DNA of 12,530 nucleotides from Oscillospiraceae bacterium. Lineage in GTDB: Bacteria; Bacillota; Clostridia; Oscillospirales; Oscillospiraceae. The DNA lies in NCBI GenBank assembly GCA_017558545.1, contig JAFYUG010000406.1, forward strand, positions 1 to 12,530, read 5' to 3'. Numbering within the stretch: position 1 is the first letter of the stretch; the number at the start of each line of letters is the position of its first letter. Positions 6,753 through 12,530 of this stretch are shown here, piece by piece. The position numbers and the translations under genes are program-made. The notes under the pieces are model-generated. The model saw only the letters and a list, made by a program, of their open reading frames with translations, was not told the DNA's origin and ran no database searches.

Positions 6753-9700
6753 TTATTCATAATAGCTCATGGCGTACTCCAAAAGCATATCCACATTCTC
6801 CCGCTCTTCCTCATCCAGGAAGGAAAGGGCTGCCGCATAGCTTCCAAAGTCATATTCATAAAGCATACGCAGCGCAATGCTGTATTGCTCGGCCAAAGCT
6901 CCGTCGCTTAACTGCGCGCCTTTCATGATATACAGATTTCTTGTCAATTGGTAATCGCCAATAGCATAGTCCACTATAGAATTGAAGAAATCCAAGTAGA
7001 TATCATAGTTTTCTTCGCCCTTTGGCAATAGTTTCGGAGAAAAAGTTGGAAGCAGCTTCAAATAATCGAATTCGCTGTCATTTTCCAATGCATCAAGCAT
7101 TATGGAAAGGGCCTCCTCGTCCGTCAAATTATCCGGATATTCTCCCCACTCTATGCTTCCCGTTGTTTCTCTTGTCATTTGCCATACATCGGTATCAAGC
7201 TTTTCAAAAAGAAAATATTTAGTGCCAACTACCCAGTCAGAATACTTGCCGTCGCCCATTTTATAGCTGCCTGAAATGAGATGGGCAGCAAGATTGGCGT
7301 TGTCTGGTTTCATGGCAAACTCAATTCTGCCCTGAAATCTGTCGCCCTTTACCTCGCGGCTGACTATTTTGCAGCTGATCAGCTCAAAATTTTCAAACTG
7401 AACGATGCCGCCGAGTTTATTTTCAAGAAACATGGAGGGAAACTTTTTGTTTGCATATACGTCAAGCACCTGTTCGGGTTTGCCCTGAAGCTGCACAACA
7501 TATCCCATGTCGTTTTGCTTTTCCTGTATTAAAGCTTTAATAAGCTCCATACCCTCGTTGCTAATAATCCAGCACTTGCCGTCGGAGTATATGCTGCGGC
7601 AGCTGTCTCCTGAGATGCATACGGCCACGGTGGAATTTTCGCCCACAAGGTAGAGAGCATCATCAAAGAAGCAATCGCCCACATAGCCCATCTCCTCAGC
7701 TGTGCTCAACGCATTGCATATTGCATCTATTATTTCCTTCTCATTGAAATAAAGGGTGGAATAATCGCCGCCGTAGTAGTAAATTTCTTTGATTTCACCA
7801 GTATTCTTTGGGTCAAAATCTCCAAGGTTTGTGAATATATCATCTCCAACTTTAAGACGGAAAACGGCGTCATAGTTTATGTACTCAGAGCCTCCGGCCT
7901 CAGGAATATATTCTCCCGGCTTGCCCCTTACGCCGAAAACGCAGTAGTATGTGCCGCTTTCGAGCCAGCGGAGAGCCTTTGTACCTCTGCGATCTTCGTA
8001 AATGTCGGTATAAACCGGCTCCATGTTCTCGTCATATACGGTGAGAGAGCTGATTCGTCCGTAGCCTGCACTGGTGCCAAGACCGGGGGAATAGCTTTCA
8101 GTGGGGATACGGCTTATGTATGGCTCTTCCAGAAGGCTTGCAAGGGGAAGGCCGTCAGCATAAAGCCAATCTTCTCCCGTCCAGATTCGTCTGTTTTTTT
8201 CGTGTAGATAGCATCCTATTGGAACATTGGTGCCTACCATAGCTATTGCTCTGTTGGCGGGAAGAGATAGCACCTCTGCGTCAAGATTGAAAGCCTCGGC
8301 GCAGGCGGCGGTGAACATATTGCCGTAAGCTTCTATGTATTGGGGCAGAGAGTAGTTTTCCTGAATGGTCAGATATCTGAATATCCTTATATTTGTGGAA
8401 AACTCTCCCTCATAAAGCTCGCACACCAAATAGCGCTCTTCCGTGAACCACCCATCGGCATATTTAACTCCGCCTGCAAGAACAACGGTGTCGGGGTCTG
8501 ATACCTTCAGACGAAATTCCAGACGGTACATCTGATTGCCGGTTTTGTCAAGAGTGAGAGTGCCAAGCTCCATTGGCTCAATGGCGGCGACTTCAACTTG
8601 CTCTATACCGCTGCAAAATGCCTCAAATTCGTCCTTTTCTCTTACTGCCTGATGTCTCACGGCATCGAGAATATACACGGGCATACCATCGCCAACACCG
8701 TCATAAAAAACGATCTTTTCCCGAAGGGAAGCCATATATCCTTCGTATGTTTCTATGCAGGCGGCGGCGTATTCGTTGTCGTAGAAGGCATTGGCTCTGT
8801 ATGCATCCATATCGTAATCTGTGAGGGTGGCAATGTGCTCCCATGTGCCTATGCCTGTGCTTAGAAGAATAATATATTTCATGCCGTAGCTTCCGTTTAT
8901 CAACCAGCCATCCTCAAACTCAGTATTTGCAATGGTGATGTTTTCCGGCTTGTCGGGACGCAAACGGTATTCAAGCTCATATATATCTATGGAGTGGGTG
9001 TTGGTGGCGGTGCCTGTTGAAATATGGCTGATATCAAGCAGTCTGGCCTCCTCAATGGCGCATGAATACTCCTGCTCAATGAAGGCTATATCTTCTGAAA
9101 TAACTTCGGCGGCGGTGGTGAGCACCTTGTTTTCGTAATCCAGCAATTCCTCATCTATGGATATGCCGATGTCCAGATATTCCTGCAATCTTATCTCGCG
9201 CTCATAGAATGCAGTTTTCAGCCACTCTGGCAATTCGGGGTAACTGAGGTGGTAATATACACCCTCATGCTCCACATAATCAAGGCCAAAGGTAACAGAG
9301 CTGCCATTCTTGAGATACACGGTGAATCCTTCGGTGTTCAGCGTGGCGTCATCGGGAGTTGCCTGTGTATATTCTTCGCCATACCAAAAATTGGTGACAA
9401 ACTCCTTCAATTTTTCTTTATATTCGTCGGGTACCACGGGATTAGGATAATTCTTTTTCCAGAGCTGTACGTAGTCAACGCTGCTGGATGTACCCGGTAC
9501 TACCTGACTGAGATTCATGCTGAGCCTGCTTACAACAGAGAAGGGCTCATCATAGTGCTGACCCTTGCCGTCCGTCATGCAAAACTCCACAACTATCTCT
9601 TTAGTATTGTTCTTTGTGGGGTAAATGAGCTTAACATATTTAAGCTTCGTGTCTGGGTCTGCCTCGGCGCCCTCGCCCTCATAGCGGACTATTTCAGGCT

Positions 9701-10817
9701 TATTTCCAAGCTCAAGACCGTTTGTAAAGGCTACACTTTCTGCAAGAGGCTTTGCCATTTTCTTCGCTTCGGCGTCGGTGAAGCCCCTGTTTGCGCCGGA
9801 AAAGGTGCAAAGGACAGCTACCGATGCAATGATAACAACGGCCACAAGAGTGTAAACGGCCATTTTGGGCTTTTTGGCTATGAGAATAATGCGCTCTTTG
9901 ATGCTCTTGGCGCTGCCCGTCATGGTGGTGGCGGTGTGTGCAAGAGAGCTGATGTCCCTGCGCTGGCAGGTCATTCCGATAAGAGTGCGTCCGTAAGGAG
10001 CCCTCTCGTTTTCGCCAAGGCGCTTTATAGCACCCTCGTCGCAGGCAAGCTCTCCATCCCTCTTGCTGAGTATGGCCGCCCACCAAACAAGGGGATTATA
10101 CCAATGAAGCGCCAATGCGGCGCAGCGGAGTATAGCCCATATATTGTCCCCGTGGCGATAGTGGGTCAGCTCGTGAGCCAAAACGTGCTCCATGGTGGCG
10201 GCATCATTTTCACACTGGGGGGTGAGGTATACTGCGGGAGAGAAAAAGCCGAAAAGACAAGGAGTGGGAATGGCCGCGGAGATATATACAGGCAAAATGG
10301 CATCTTTAATTTCTGTTTCCCTGCGGCTTCGGCGCAGCATGGCGGCAAAACGGAGATTGGTGATTATGAAATAAACCGCCATTATAATGGCTCCGCAAAG
10401 CCAAAGGGGAATAAGAATATCACGCACAGCTATGGCTTTTTCCAGCTGCTGAAATTCCTCGGCGGTAGCCCCGCTCTCTATGTGGGTGGGGAAACTATGG
10501 TCGCTGTCGCCGGAGTAATATCCATCTATGTTGCCAACGGAGCCGGAAGGAGAGTATTGCTCTGAGGGTGTGAAAACTATCTCTTCCATATCCGAAAGCT
10601 GGGCGGCGCTGTCCATAACTTCAAGAGGCTTAACACTCTCCGTAAGGTTCATAATGCTGAAGCTGCTTTCAAAAATAGAAAAGGGCACCAGCAAGCGCAC
10701 CAAGACCAACGCCCAAAGGGTATACTGCAAGCGCAGCCGGATTTTGCCTTTCAGCACCTTGCGCAGAAGAATTACTATTATAATAAGAAGGGAAGAGCTT
10801 ATTATCCATGCCATCAT
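6753..10817 (-). CDS. BlaR1-like M56 metalloprotease with giant ectodomain
   Basis: A 1354-residue membrane sensor-protease. The N-terminal 340 residues follow the BlaR1/MecR1 plan: membrane segments at about 4-19, 34-48, 131-152 and 319-338, a short basic loop at 20-33, an external loop at 50-130, and a cytoplasmic gluzincin domain with HELTH at 215-219 (zinc ligands His215 and His219, catalytic Glu216) and ELACD at 256-260 (third ligand Glu256). In BlaR1 this domain relieves DNA binding by the BlaI repressor after a signal. Residues 340-1354 should lie outside the cell. They show no penicillin-binding active site that I can find and are about four times the usual sensor size. Internal similarity is visible: YELEYRLR...FEDGW at 613-638 and YRLEFRL...YADGW at 764-790, with a weaker third unit at 1163-1195. 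The ATG overlaps the repressor stop by 4 bases and has a GGAGGAGG site at 10828-10835, indicating translational coupling. The signal sensed is unknown. Confidence 0.9.
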   Translation of the reverse strand: MMAWIISSSLLIIIVILLRKVLKGKIRLRLQYTLWALVLVRLLVPFSIFESSFSIMNLTESVKPLEVMDSAAQLSDMEEIVFTPSEQYSPSGSVGNIDGYYSGDSDHSFPTHIESGATAEEFQQLEKAIAVRDILIPLWLCGAIIMAVYFIITNLRFAAMLRRSRRETEIKDAILPVYISAAIPTPCLFGFFSPAVYLTPQCENDAATMEHVLAHELTHYRHGDNIWAILRCAALALHWYNPLVWWAAILSKRDGELACDEGAIKRLGENERAPYGRTLIGMTCQRRDISSLAHTATTMTGSAKSIKERIILIAKKPKMAVYTLVAVVIIASVAVLCTFSGANRGFTDAEAKKMAKPLAESVAFTNGLELGNKPEIVRYEGEGAEADPDTKLKYVKLIYPTKNNTKEIVVEFCMTDGKGQHYDEPFSVVSRLSMNLSQVVPGTSSSVDYVQLWKKNYPNPVVPDEYKEKLKEFVTNFWYGEEYTQATPDDATLNTEGFTVYLKNGSSVTFGLDYVEHEGVYYHLSYPELPEWLKTAFYEREIRLQEYLDIGISIDEELLDYENKVLTTAAEVISEDIAFIEQEYSCAIEEARLLDISHISTGTATNTHSIDIYELEYRLRPDKPENITIANTEFEDGWLINGSYGMKYIILLSTGIGTWEHIATLTDYDMDAYRANAFYDNEYAAACIETYEGYMASLREKIVFYDGVGDGMPVYILDAVRHQAVREKDEFEAFCSGIEQVEVAAIEPMELGTLTLDKTGNQMYRLEFRLKVSDPDTVVLAGGVKYADGWFTEERYLVCELYEGEFSTNIRIFRYLTIQENYSLPQYIEAYGNMFTAACAEAFNLDAEVLSLPANRAIAMVGTNVPIGCYLHEKNRRIWTGEDWLYADGLPLASLLEEPYISRIPTESYSPGLGTSAGYGRISSLTVYDENMEPVYTDIYEDRRGTKALRWLESGTYYCVFGVRGKPGEYIPEAGGSEYINYDAVFRLKVGDDIFTNLGDFDPKNTGEIKEIYYYGGDYSTLYFNEKEIIDAICNALSTAEEMGYVGDCFFDDALYLVGENSTVAVCISGDSCRSIYSDGKCWIISNEGMELIKALIQEKQNDMGYVVQLQGKPEQVLDVYANKKFPSMFLENKLGGIVQFENFELISCKIVSREVKGDRFQGRIEFAMKPDNANLAAHLISGSYKMGDGKYSDWVVGTKYFLFEKLDTDVWQMTRETTGSIEWGEYPDNLTDEEALSIMLDALENDSEFDYLKLLPTFSPKLLPKGEENYDIYLDFFNSIVDYAIGDYQLTRNLYIMKGAQLSDGALAEQYSIALRMLYEYDFGSYAAALSFLDEEERENVDMLLEYAMSYYE

Positions 10818-11200
10818 GCCTTGTTCGCCTCCTCCGCTTTTCTTAAAATCTCGTAAAGCTGAGCGATTTCCTCGTCGTCAAGGCTTGTTTTCTCCGTCAT
10901 GGCCGAAAGCATAAGACTGAGAGAGCCCCGGTAAACACGGCTGAGAAAATCTTCCGTTTCCTGCATGGCGGCCTTTTCTCTTTCGATAAGGGGGTAATAG
11001 CTTTTGATAGCTCCGCCCTCGTCGCAGCGTATAAGACCCTTTTCCGTCATGCGGCGAAGCATGGTAAGGGTGGTGGAGCGGGTCCAGCCGACACTCTGTG
11101 CCATATAGTCTATGGCCTCTCTGCCCGTTCTGGGGGCGCTTTCCCAAAGACATTCCATAAGATGCCATTCTGTGGCCGTGAGACTAACTTCCTTGCTCAT
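10814..11200 (-). CDS. BlaI/MecI-family transcriptional repressor
   Basis: A 128-residue winged-helix repressor of the BlaI/MecI/CopY family. LTATEWHLMECLWESAP near residues 7-23 is the typical first helix region. GWTRSTTLTMLRRMTEKGLI at 38-57 is the recognition helix with the start of the wing. The C-terminal half is helical and should dimerise. Family members bind palindromic sites containing TACA-TGTA and lose binding when cleaved or destabilised by signalling through the M56 partner, whose gene overlaps this one by 4 bases. Two such palindromes lie over its promoter, so negative autoregulation is likely. An AGGAGG site at 11213-11218 lies 12 bases before the ATG, slightly far but with no better start. 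Its other targets cannot be told from this window. Confidence 0.93.
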   Translation of the reverse strand: MSKEVSLTATEWHLMECLWESAPRTGREAIDYMAQSVGWTRSTTLTMLRRMTEKGLIRCDEGGAIKSYYPLIEREKAAMQETEDFLSRVYRGSLSLMLSAMTEKTSLDDEEIAQLYEILRKAEEANKA

Positions 11201-11238
11201 AAATTATGTCAACCTCCTTTGTCGTATAATCACATATT

Positions 11239-11253
11239 GTTTACATTGTAAAC
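11239..11253. promoter_or_regulatory. Operator 2 for the BlaI-type repressor
   Basis: GTTTACATTGTAAAC is a perfect 15-bp palindrome about a central base and contains the TACA...TGTA core typical of BlaI/MecI operators. It lies just past the predicted -10 box, over the expected transcription start, where bound repressor would block initiation. Confidence 0.8.
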
Positions 11254-11255
11254 TC

Positions 11256-11285
11256 ACAATACCATACATCGGTTTACATTGTCAA
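11256..11285 (-). promoter_or_regulatory. SigA promoter of the repressor-protease operon
   Basis: On the minus strand a perfect TTGACA (11280-11285) is followed after 18 bases by TATTGT (11256-11261), which is preceded by TGG to give an extended -10. The predicted start is near 11249, leaving a leader of about 50 bases. Both operators overlap the promoter, one over the -35 box and one over the start. Confidence 0.75.
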
Positions 11286-11286
11286 C
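11272..11286. promoter_or_regulatory. Operator 1 for the BlaI-type repressor
   Basis: GTTTACATTGTCAAC differs from operator 2 at a single base. That base (C for A) is exactly what creates the TTGACA -35 hexamer on the other strand. Its centre lies 33 bases from that of operator 2, about three helical turns, which would place two repressor dimers on the same face of the DNA. Confidence 0.75.
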
Positions 11287-11298
11287 AGGTTTAAATAA

Positions 11299-11333
11299 AT
11301 AATGCCTTCCCACCATCAAGGAGAAGGCATTAT
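11299..11333. repeat. Hairpin upstream of the repressor promoter
   Basis: ATAATGCCTTC (11299-11309) pairs perfectly with GAAGGCATTAT (11323-11333) around a 13-base loop. On the minus strand it is trailed by TTATTT, so it may be a second stop for transcripts arriving from uxaC before they reach the repressor promoter. The U-run is broken, which lowers confidence. Confidence 0.5.
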
Positions 11334-11338
11334 ATTAG

Positions 11339-11380
11339 CTCGTCATTGCGAAGCGGCATAGCCGCTGTGGCAATCCGTAA
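11339..11380. repeat. Palindromic interspersed repeat, copy 2
   Basis: Same arms as the copy at 6613-6656: CTCGTCATTGCGA (11339-11351) and TGGCAATCCGTAA (11368-11380), in the same orientation. The centre is a different palindrome, AGCGGC-ata-GCCGCT (11352-11366). Conserved arms around a changed but still self-complementary centre indicate selection for, or generation by, a hairpin structure. A further small palindrome, CGCACA-cgta-TGTGCG, lies at 11404-11419. Confidence 0.8.
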
Positions 11381-11423
11381 CCCCTCGTGCCTAAGAGAGC
11401 TGGCGCACACGTATGTGCGACCC

Positions 11424-11698
11424 TAGCCTGAGCAATATAATCCGAAGTGCGCACCACGGGGAGGATTTTAGCGCCAGACTTCATTTCATTCTTTGGTGGG
11501 CGGCAGCCCACCTGCATCATTCAATTTTGCCTGACACTAAAATCCGCTCCCGTGGTGTCGAAGATTTCTAAGCGCATATGCAAAGACAGTGCAAGGCGGC
11601 GGCTTGAAGATGGGCTTTCGCCCTTCAAAAGCCGTCAACGCAGCAATGCCGACGCAGATGCGCTTAGAAACACACTTCGAATTATATTGCTCAGGCTA
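11424..11698. other. 275-bp structured element with terminal inverted repeats
   Basis: The ends are 26-bp inverted repeats with one mismatch: TAGCCTGAGCAATATAAT onward at 11424-11449, and its complement at 11673-11698. Between them lie two long hairpins. The first closes with CACCACGGG (11452-11460) and CCCGTGGTG (11549-11557), continues imperfectly through GGATTTTAG/CTAAAATCC, and is capped by GGTGGGC-ggca-GCCCACC (11495-11512). The second closes with a perfect 13-bp stem (11565-11577 with 11658-11670) and is capped by GGGC-tttc-GCCC (11612-11623). The whole would fold as a three-way junction. No convincing reading frame or transposase is present. It could be a non-autonomous mobile element (MITE-like) or a structured RNA; no clear target-site duplication is visible at the ends. 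Confidence 0.7.
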
Positions 11699-11712
11699 CG
11701 ATAGGATTGCAA

Positions 11713-11745
11713 AAAGCTCCCCGACAAATTTTGTCGGGGAGCTTT
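11713..11745 (-). terminator. Terminator of uxaC
   Basis: AAAGCTCCCCGACAAA (11713-11728) pairs with 11730-11745 to give a near-perfect long stem. It begins 4 bases past the uronate isomerase stop on the minus strand and is followed by TTTTT within GCTTTTTGC. A classic intrinsic terminator. Confidence 0.92.
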
Positions 11746-11749
11746 AATC

Positions 11750-12530
11750 TTATACACCAAAATAGGTTTTCGCGTTTCTAAAGCAAATATCCTTAACCAT
11801 TTCGCCAAGGAAGGGAACGACGTTTGGATATTCGCCGCTTTCCACCTTCTGACCCAGCTTTTCGCAGAGAATTCTGCGGAAATATTCGTGGCGGGCGAAG
11901 GAGGTGAAGGACCTCGAGTCGGTGAGCATACCAACGCTGCCGGAAATAAGACCGGTTTCCATCAGCTGGTCAATCTGCTCGCTGATGCCGCGGATATGGT
12001 CAAGAAGCCACCATGCAGCGCCATACTGCACCTTGGCGCCGTTTGCGCAGAAGTTAACGGCCATGGTGCTGAGAAGGGCGCTGTCGGAGGGGTGGAGATT
12101 ATAAAGAATGGTCTTGGGCAGGGCATCGGAGCCTTCCAGGTCACCCAGAAACTTGCCAAGGAGGAAGGGATCGGTGGTGGCGCCAATGCTGTCGCCGCCG
12201 CCATCTGCGCCGAAGCTCTTCATAACAAGGGGAGAATTGTTGCGCACGGGGCCAAGATGCAGCTGCATAACAAGGCCGCGCTTAGCATATTCCTTGCCAA
12301 GGAAACGGAGCAAAGAGCCCTGATAAACGGCAACTTCCTCTTCGCTGAGCACTTCGCCCTTGAGAGCCTTCTCAACAATAGGGGCAGCATCGCCCTCTGC
12401 ATAGCGGAAGCGGGTGAAGCCGTGGTCGGTCACGCGGCAGCCCACCTGCTGGAAAAAGTCCAGAGATGCGCTAAGAGCGGAGCAGAGGCTTTCCCAACTG
12501 TTTATCTCGCCGTACTTTGTGCCCAGAGCC
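11750..12530 (-). CDS. uxaC: Uronate isomerase, C-terminal part; 5' end outside window
   Basis: Interconverts glucuronate with fructuronate and galacturonate with tagaturonate, the first cytoplasmic step of hexuronate breakdown. It belongs to the amidohydrolase superfamily. The frame is open from the stop at 11750 to the window edge and encodes the last 259 residues of a protein normally about 465-470 long. Family segments are visible in order: SLDFFQQVGCRVTDHGF, LGKEYAKRGLVMQLHLGPVRNNS, GATTDPFLLGKFLGDL, LPKTILYNLHPSDSALLSTMAVNF, VQYGAAWWLLDHIRGISEQI, GMLTDSRSFTSFARHEYFRRILC and a C-terminal NAKTYFGV. Asp in GMLTDSR is the expected late metal-site residue; the N-terminal metal ligands lie outside the window. 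A GTG at 12445 is internal and not the start. Suggests use of pectin- or glucuronide-derived sugar acids. Confidence 0.96.
   Translation of the reverse strand, partial: ALGTKYGEINSWESLCSALSASLDFFQQVGCRVTDHGFTRFRYAEGDAAPIVEKALKGEVLSEEEVAVYQGSLLRFLGKEYAKRGLVMQLHLGPVRNNSPLVMKSFGADGGGDSIGATTDPFLLGKFLGDLEGSDALPKTILYNLHPSDSALLSTMAVNFCANGAKVQYGAAWWLLDHIRGISEQIDQLMETGLISGSVGMLTDSRSFTSFARHEYFRRILCEKLGQKVESGEYPNVVPFLGEMVKDICFRNAKTYFGV

Noticed and set aside
6247..6753. Minus-strand reading frame through the gap, with a TDCHVGLRPPRNDE-like segment
   Set aside because: That peptide is the translation of the palindromic interspersed repeat and not a protein; the rest of the frame overlaps the lipoprotein start and hairpins.
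8538..8546. Lys-Thr-Gly triplet in the M56 ectodomain as sign of a penicillin sensor
   Set aside because: A single KTG at residues 758-760 sits inside a repeated module, without the accompanying SxxK and SxN motifs at proper spacing; chance occurrence.
9249..10565. 438-codon open frame on the plus strand
   Set aside because: Antisense to the M56 protease domain with its zinc motifs; no recognisable product and no ribosome site.
11335..11520. Small minus-strand frame in the 549-bp gap
   Set aside because: It runs through the interspersed repeat and the inverted-repeat element and has no ribosome site or family resemblance.
11424..11698. Complete insertion sequence
   Set aside because: Inverted ends are present, but the interior is too short for a transposase and encodes none; no clear target-site duplication is seen.
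1..12530. CRISPR array, rRNA or tRNA genes
   Set aside because: No regularly spaced direct repeats and no recognisable rRNA or tRNA sequence on either strand.

Overview
The window looks like chromosomal DNA from a spore-forming, Gram-positive anaerobe of the class Clostridia, possibly a gut or gut-like Oscillospirales-type bacterium. Four things point there: a spoVAD gene for dipicolinate uptake into the forespore, a clostridial-type short peptide deformylase, an EFR1-type flavodoxin/ferredoxin protein, and uronate isomerase for sugar-acid catabolism. Strong GGAGG-type ribosome sites and many lipoprotein/M56 features fit the same group. The assignment is inferred from gene content only. No rRNA, tRNA, CRISPR array or transposase is visible.

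Layout. (1) 1-969, minus strand: spoVAD, running off the left edge. (2) 1080-2257, plus strand: a two-gene unit of peptide deformylase and EFR1 ferredoxin-flavodoxin protein, divergent from spoVAD and ended by a strong bidirectional terminator at 2259-2296. (3) 2335-6407, minus strand: two tandem paralogous lipoproteins. The upstream one (523 aa) is a degenerate WG-repeat/beta-propeller-like protein. The downstream one (809 aa) has the same C-terminal domain with a PstS-like solute-binding domain inserted behind the signal peptide. (4) 6408-6752: a gene-free stretch with several strong hairpins and one copy of a palindromic interspersed repeat. (5) 6753-11200, minus strand: a BlaI/MecI-type repressor overlapping by 4 bp a 1354-aa BlaR1-like M56 membrane metalloprotease. 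The protease carries a roughly 1000-residue extracytoplasmic region in place of a penicillin-sensor domain. (6) 11201-11749: the repressor promoter with two palindromic operators, a second copy of the palindromic repeat, and a 275-bp non-coding element with 26-bp terminal inverted repeats and two nested long hairpins. (7) 11750-12530, minus strand: the C-terminal part of uronate isomerase, running off the right edge, followed by its terminator.

How the parts may work together. The repressor and M56 protease have the architecture of the BlaI-BlaR1 signalling pair: an extracytoplasmic signal activates a cytoplasmic zinc protease, which relieves DNA binding by the repressor. The repressor almost certainly controls its own promoter through the two operators spaced 33 bp centre to centre. 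The ectodomain is unrelated to beta-lactam sensors as far as can be seen, so the signal is unknown. The two surface lipoproteins are encoded directly downstream on the same strand and could be ligand-binding partners or outputs of the sensor, but a hairpin-rich gap of about 345 bp and a possible separate promoter mean that link is only inference. The most interesting items are the giant-ectodomain M56 system, the domain-gain/loss lipoprotein pair, and the structured 11424-11698 element.
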